A stretch of DNA of 64,000 bases, taken from an uncultured Oceanospirillaceae bacterium. Its GTDB lineage: Bacteria > Pseudomonadota > Gammaproteobacteria > Pseudomonadales > Balneatricaceae. The stretch is taken from contig CAJXNY010000029.1 in assembly GCA_913057435.1 (NCBI GenBank), positions 1 to 64,000 on the forward strand, in the 5' to 3' direction. Below are positions 62,189 to 64,000 of the stretch, one piece after another (the first letter of the stretch is position 1; every line of letters starts with the position of its first letter). The notes under the pieces were generated by a model. That model was not told the origin of the DNA and made no database searches. It saw nothing but the letters and a program-made list of their open reading frames with translations. The position numbers were made by a program, and so were the translations under genes.

Positions 62189-62224
62189 CCCTGTGGGACC
62201 GGTGTCCTCACCGGGAAGCTCTGC
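62189..62224 (+). repeat. REP-like palindrome, copy B
   Basis: TGTGGGACCGGTGTCCTCAC followed by CGGGAAGCTCT contains CCGGTG-TCCT-CACCGG, a perfect hairpin. It matches the minus strand of 13288-13345 apart from extra bases in that copy's loop. Confidence 0.7.
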
Positions 62225-62304
62225 TCGCCCATCATTAACACTGCTGCACCTTTATCCCCACGTAGCGGCAATAAAAACATGCAGATGACGACGCTTTTAA
62301 GTCC

Positions 62305-62334
62305 CGACTGTGAATGGCCCGGGCATGACCTGTG
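62305..62334 (+). repeat. Dispersed 30-bp repeat, copy 2
   Basis: It is identical to 13012-13041. Both copies lie within 300 bases of a REP-like palindrome. Confidence 0.9.
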
Positions 62335-62571
62335 GCAGGCGCGACGAGTTTGTGCCGATCAGGCGATTACGACCCTTGCCTGCCAATGAACGTCATTTCG
62401 ACCATTTACCTGGCAGCTTTACTATCCACCCGCGCCTCCCTTCTGCTCAGAAAGTTTCTTGTAACCCCCATAAACCCTGACACCCCAGCAATGATGCGGT
62501 GCACAGCAAACTGTCCTAAAAACGACAGCCGCCAGGCCTTTGACTTTAATCAAGAAAACCGCGAAGCTGTT

Positions 62572-62593
62572 TTTAATTAAACGGTTAATTAAA
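62572..62593. promoter_or_regulatory. Candidate BetI operator
   Basis: TTTAATTAA and TTAATTAAA form a perfect inverted repeat around ACGG, 17 bases before the betI start. TetR-family repressors such as BetI bind a site of this form in their own promoter. Confidence 0.65.
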
Positions 62594-62609
62594 GAAAAAG
62601 AGGCCCGCA

Positions 62610-63239
62610 ATGCCCAAAGTCGGCATGGACGAGATTCGTCGCCCGCAACTGATTAAAGCCACCATGGAGGTGATCGACCAGGTCGGTCTGCAGGGTGCCA
62701 GCACGGCGCTTATCAGTCGCGCAGCCGGGGTCTCGCCAGGCATTATTAACCACTACTTTGGCGGCAAAGATGGCCTGTTAGAAGCCACCATGAGATCAAT
62801 CTTACGGCAGCTGTCGGAAGGCGTTCAGGCACGGCTGATGACGATCCACCCAGACGATATCATTGGTCGACTTAAGGCGATTGTCGGCGGTAACTTCGAC
62901 TCCCGCCAGCTGGACAGCAAAGTAGTGAAAACCTGGCTGGCGTTCTGGTCCCAGGCGATGCACAACCCGCACCTTTACCGGTTACAGCGGGTCAATGAAA
63001 AGCGGCTGCTGTCGCATATCCGACTGGAACTCAAACGGGTTTTGCCTGCTGAGCGCGCCCAGTTTGTCGCCCAGGCCATTGCCGCCCTGATTGATGGTAT
63101 CTGGCTACGTGGCGCACTGACGCCAGAAGGCATTAACAGCGACCTGGCCCAGCGCATTATTACTGATTATCTCGAACAACAGCTGCCACCCGAGCTGTTT
63201 GACAAGCACCGAACATTACAACAAGAGCAGGGACTTTGA
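62610..63239 (+). CDS. betI: Choline-responsive repressor BetI
   Basis: This 209-residue TetR-family protein starts with [20 protein letters not shown], the conserved BetI beginning. The [35 protein letters not shown] follows, with the C-terminal ligand domain of BetI. It represses the bet genes and is relieved by choline. betB starts two bases after the stop. The length is normal. Confidence 0.95.
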   Translation: MPKVGMDEIRRPQLIKATMEVIDQVGLQGASTALISRAAGVSPGIINHYFGGKDGLLEATMRSILRQLSEGVQARLMTIHPDDIIGRLKAIVGGNFDSRQLDSKVVKTWLAFWSQAMHNPHLYRLQRVNEKRLLSHIRLELKRVLPAERAQFVAQAIAALIDGIWLRGALTPEGINSDLAQRIITDYLEQQLPPELFDKHRTLQQEQGL

Positions 63240-63241
63240 TC

Positions 63242-64000
63242 ATGCAGCACAAAGCACTCTACATCCACGGTCGTTACCAGGATGCTACTTCCGGTGAAAC
63301 CTTCACCACGGTTAACCCGGCCACTGGCGCGCCGATGGCTGAAATTCAGCAGGCTGCACTGGCCGATGTAGACGCCGCCGTCGCCTCTGCCCAGCAGGGC
63401 TTCAAAGTCTGGTCCGCAATGACCGGCACCGAACGCGGGCGCATTCTGAACAAAGCCGTCGCCCTGTTGCGTGAGCGTAACGACGAGCTGGCGATGGTGG
63501 AGGTGCTGGACACCGGTAAACCGCTGCAGGAAGCCAACTGTGTCGATATCGTCACCGGCGCAGATGTCATCGAATATTACGCCGGACTGGCAGTCAGCCT
63601 GCACGGCGAACATCAGGACCTGGGCGGCACCAACTTCTTCTACAGCCGCCGCGAACCACTGGGCGTATGCGCCGGAATCGGTGCCTGGAACTACCCGATC
63701 CAGATCGCCATGTGGAAAGCAGGCCCCGCGCTGGCCGCCGGTAATGCACTGATCTTCAAACCCTCCGAGGAAACCCCGCTGGGGGCACTGAAGCTGGCGG
63801 AAATTTTCACCGAAGCCGGGCTGCCCGATGGCGTGTTTAACGTCGTCCAGGGTGACTACCGGGTTGGTCAGGCACTGTCCCGCCACCCGGAGATCGCCAA
63901 AGTTTCGTTTACCGGCGAATGTGGCACCGGCAAGAAAGTCATGGCGGACGCTGCGGGTTCTTTGAAAGCCGTCACCATGGAGCTGGGCGGTAAATCACCT
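63242..64000 (+). CDS. betB: Betaine aldehyde dehydrogenase (partial, cut by the window)
   Basis: The first 253 residues of an aldehyde dehydrogenase are seen. They start [19 protein letters not shown] and include [29 protein letters not shown], the NAD-binding Gly in [12 protein letters not shown] (BetB has G-E here) and MELGGKSP at the right edge. The enzyme oxidises betaine aldehyde to the osmoprotectant glycine betaine. The catalytic Cys lies beyond the window. BetA is expected downstream. Confidence 0.95.
   Translation, partial: MQHKALYIHGRYQDATSGETFTTVNPATGAPMAEIQQAALADVDAAVASAQQGFKVWSAMTGTERGRILNKAVALLRERNDELAMVEVLDTGKPLQEANCVDIVTGADVIEYYAGLAVSLHGEHQDLGGTNFFYSRREPLGVCAGIGAWNYPIQIAMWKAGPALAAGNALIFKPSEETPLGALKLAEIFTEAGLPDGVFNVVQGDYRVGQALSRHPEIAKVSFTGECGTGKKVMADAAGSLKAVTMELGGKSP

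Larger units (their letters stand above)
62172..62571. other. Repeat-rich intergenic region before betI
   Basis: No gene is supported. The left part carries two dispersed repeats shared with the 13.0-13.35 kb region. The right part leads into the betI operator. Confidence 0.6.

Noticed and set aside
62186-62389. 67-codon frame containing the peptide PDCEWPGHDL
   Set aside because: The peptide recurs near 13.0 kb only because the DNA is a dispersed repeat. The two frames diverge at once on both sides.

Overview
The window looks like part of a gammaproteobacterial chromosome. It is moderately GC-rich, densely coded, and resembles the Oceanospirillales/Pseudomonadales. That placement is inferred from gene content: NtrC/sigma-54-type nitrate assimilation genes with nasST, an Xps-type type II secretion operon, glrK-qseG-glrR, a fused ornithine-lipid synthase, betIB, and Pseudomonas-like REP palindromes. 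Bases 10-42 are an Illumina Nextera transposase adapter, so the left edge is a contig end and not native sequence. The right edge cuts through betB.

Layout. 0-18 kb: nitrate assimilation. It holds a PP2C phosphatase/kinase fusion, nasC-nirB-nirD, nasA, and the regulators nasT-nasS. Both catalytic units have a GG-N10-GC sigma-54 promoter followed by a terminator hairpin just before the first start codon. This fits NtrC activation plus NasT (ANTAR) antitermination. The locus is interrupted by a three-gene unit (1967-5749, minus strand) whose products match QhpF, QhpE and QhpG, the maturation factors of quinohemoprotein amine dehydrogenase; no enzyme subunit genes are present in the window. It is also interrupted by an AT-richer orphan gene, a second-type rsgA, and a repeat-rich intergenic region.

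17.8-21.9 kb: a MarR regulator with a 46-bp palindromic operator, operator-like palindromes with no gene attached, an interrupted mini-gene, a cupin, a PuuB-like amine oxidase, tRNA-Glu and a small Cys-rich protein. 22-35 kb: gspA-gspB and gspE-F-G-H-I-J-K-L-M-N-D, a complete-looking type II secretion system without its prepilin peptidase. 35-52 kb: a degenerate GGDEF protein, ornithine/lysine decarboxylase, NfeD-like and M50 membrane proteins, phzF with two very small flanking genes (one DUF1127), a MocR regulator, a SulP transporter with a structured leader, SOS-controlled dinB, a large GGDEF/EAL protein, olsF and an AlaX editing protein.

52-64 kb: a second MocR regulator, a VWA protein and a membrane J-domain protein, TetR, a serine hydrolase, a FAH-family enzyme, an EF-hand secreted protein, glrK-qseG-glrR, then betI and partial betB for glycine betaine synthesis.

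Three dispersed repeat families and a 97-bp terminal-inverted-repeat element occupy the intergenic regions at 0-0.25, 12.6-13.35 and 62.2-62.35 kb. The strongest leads are the orphan qhpFEG cassette, the paired sigma-54/attenuator leaders, the gene-less palindromes at 18.5 kb, the structured leaders of rsgA and sulP, and several genes under 60 codons.
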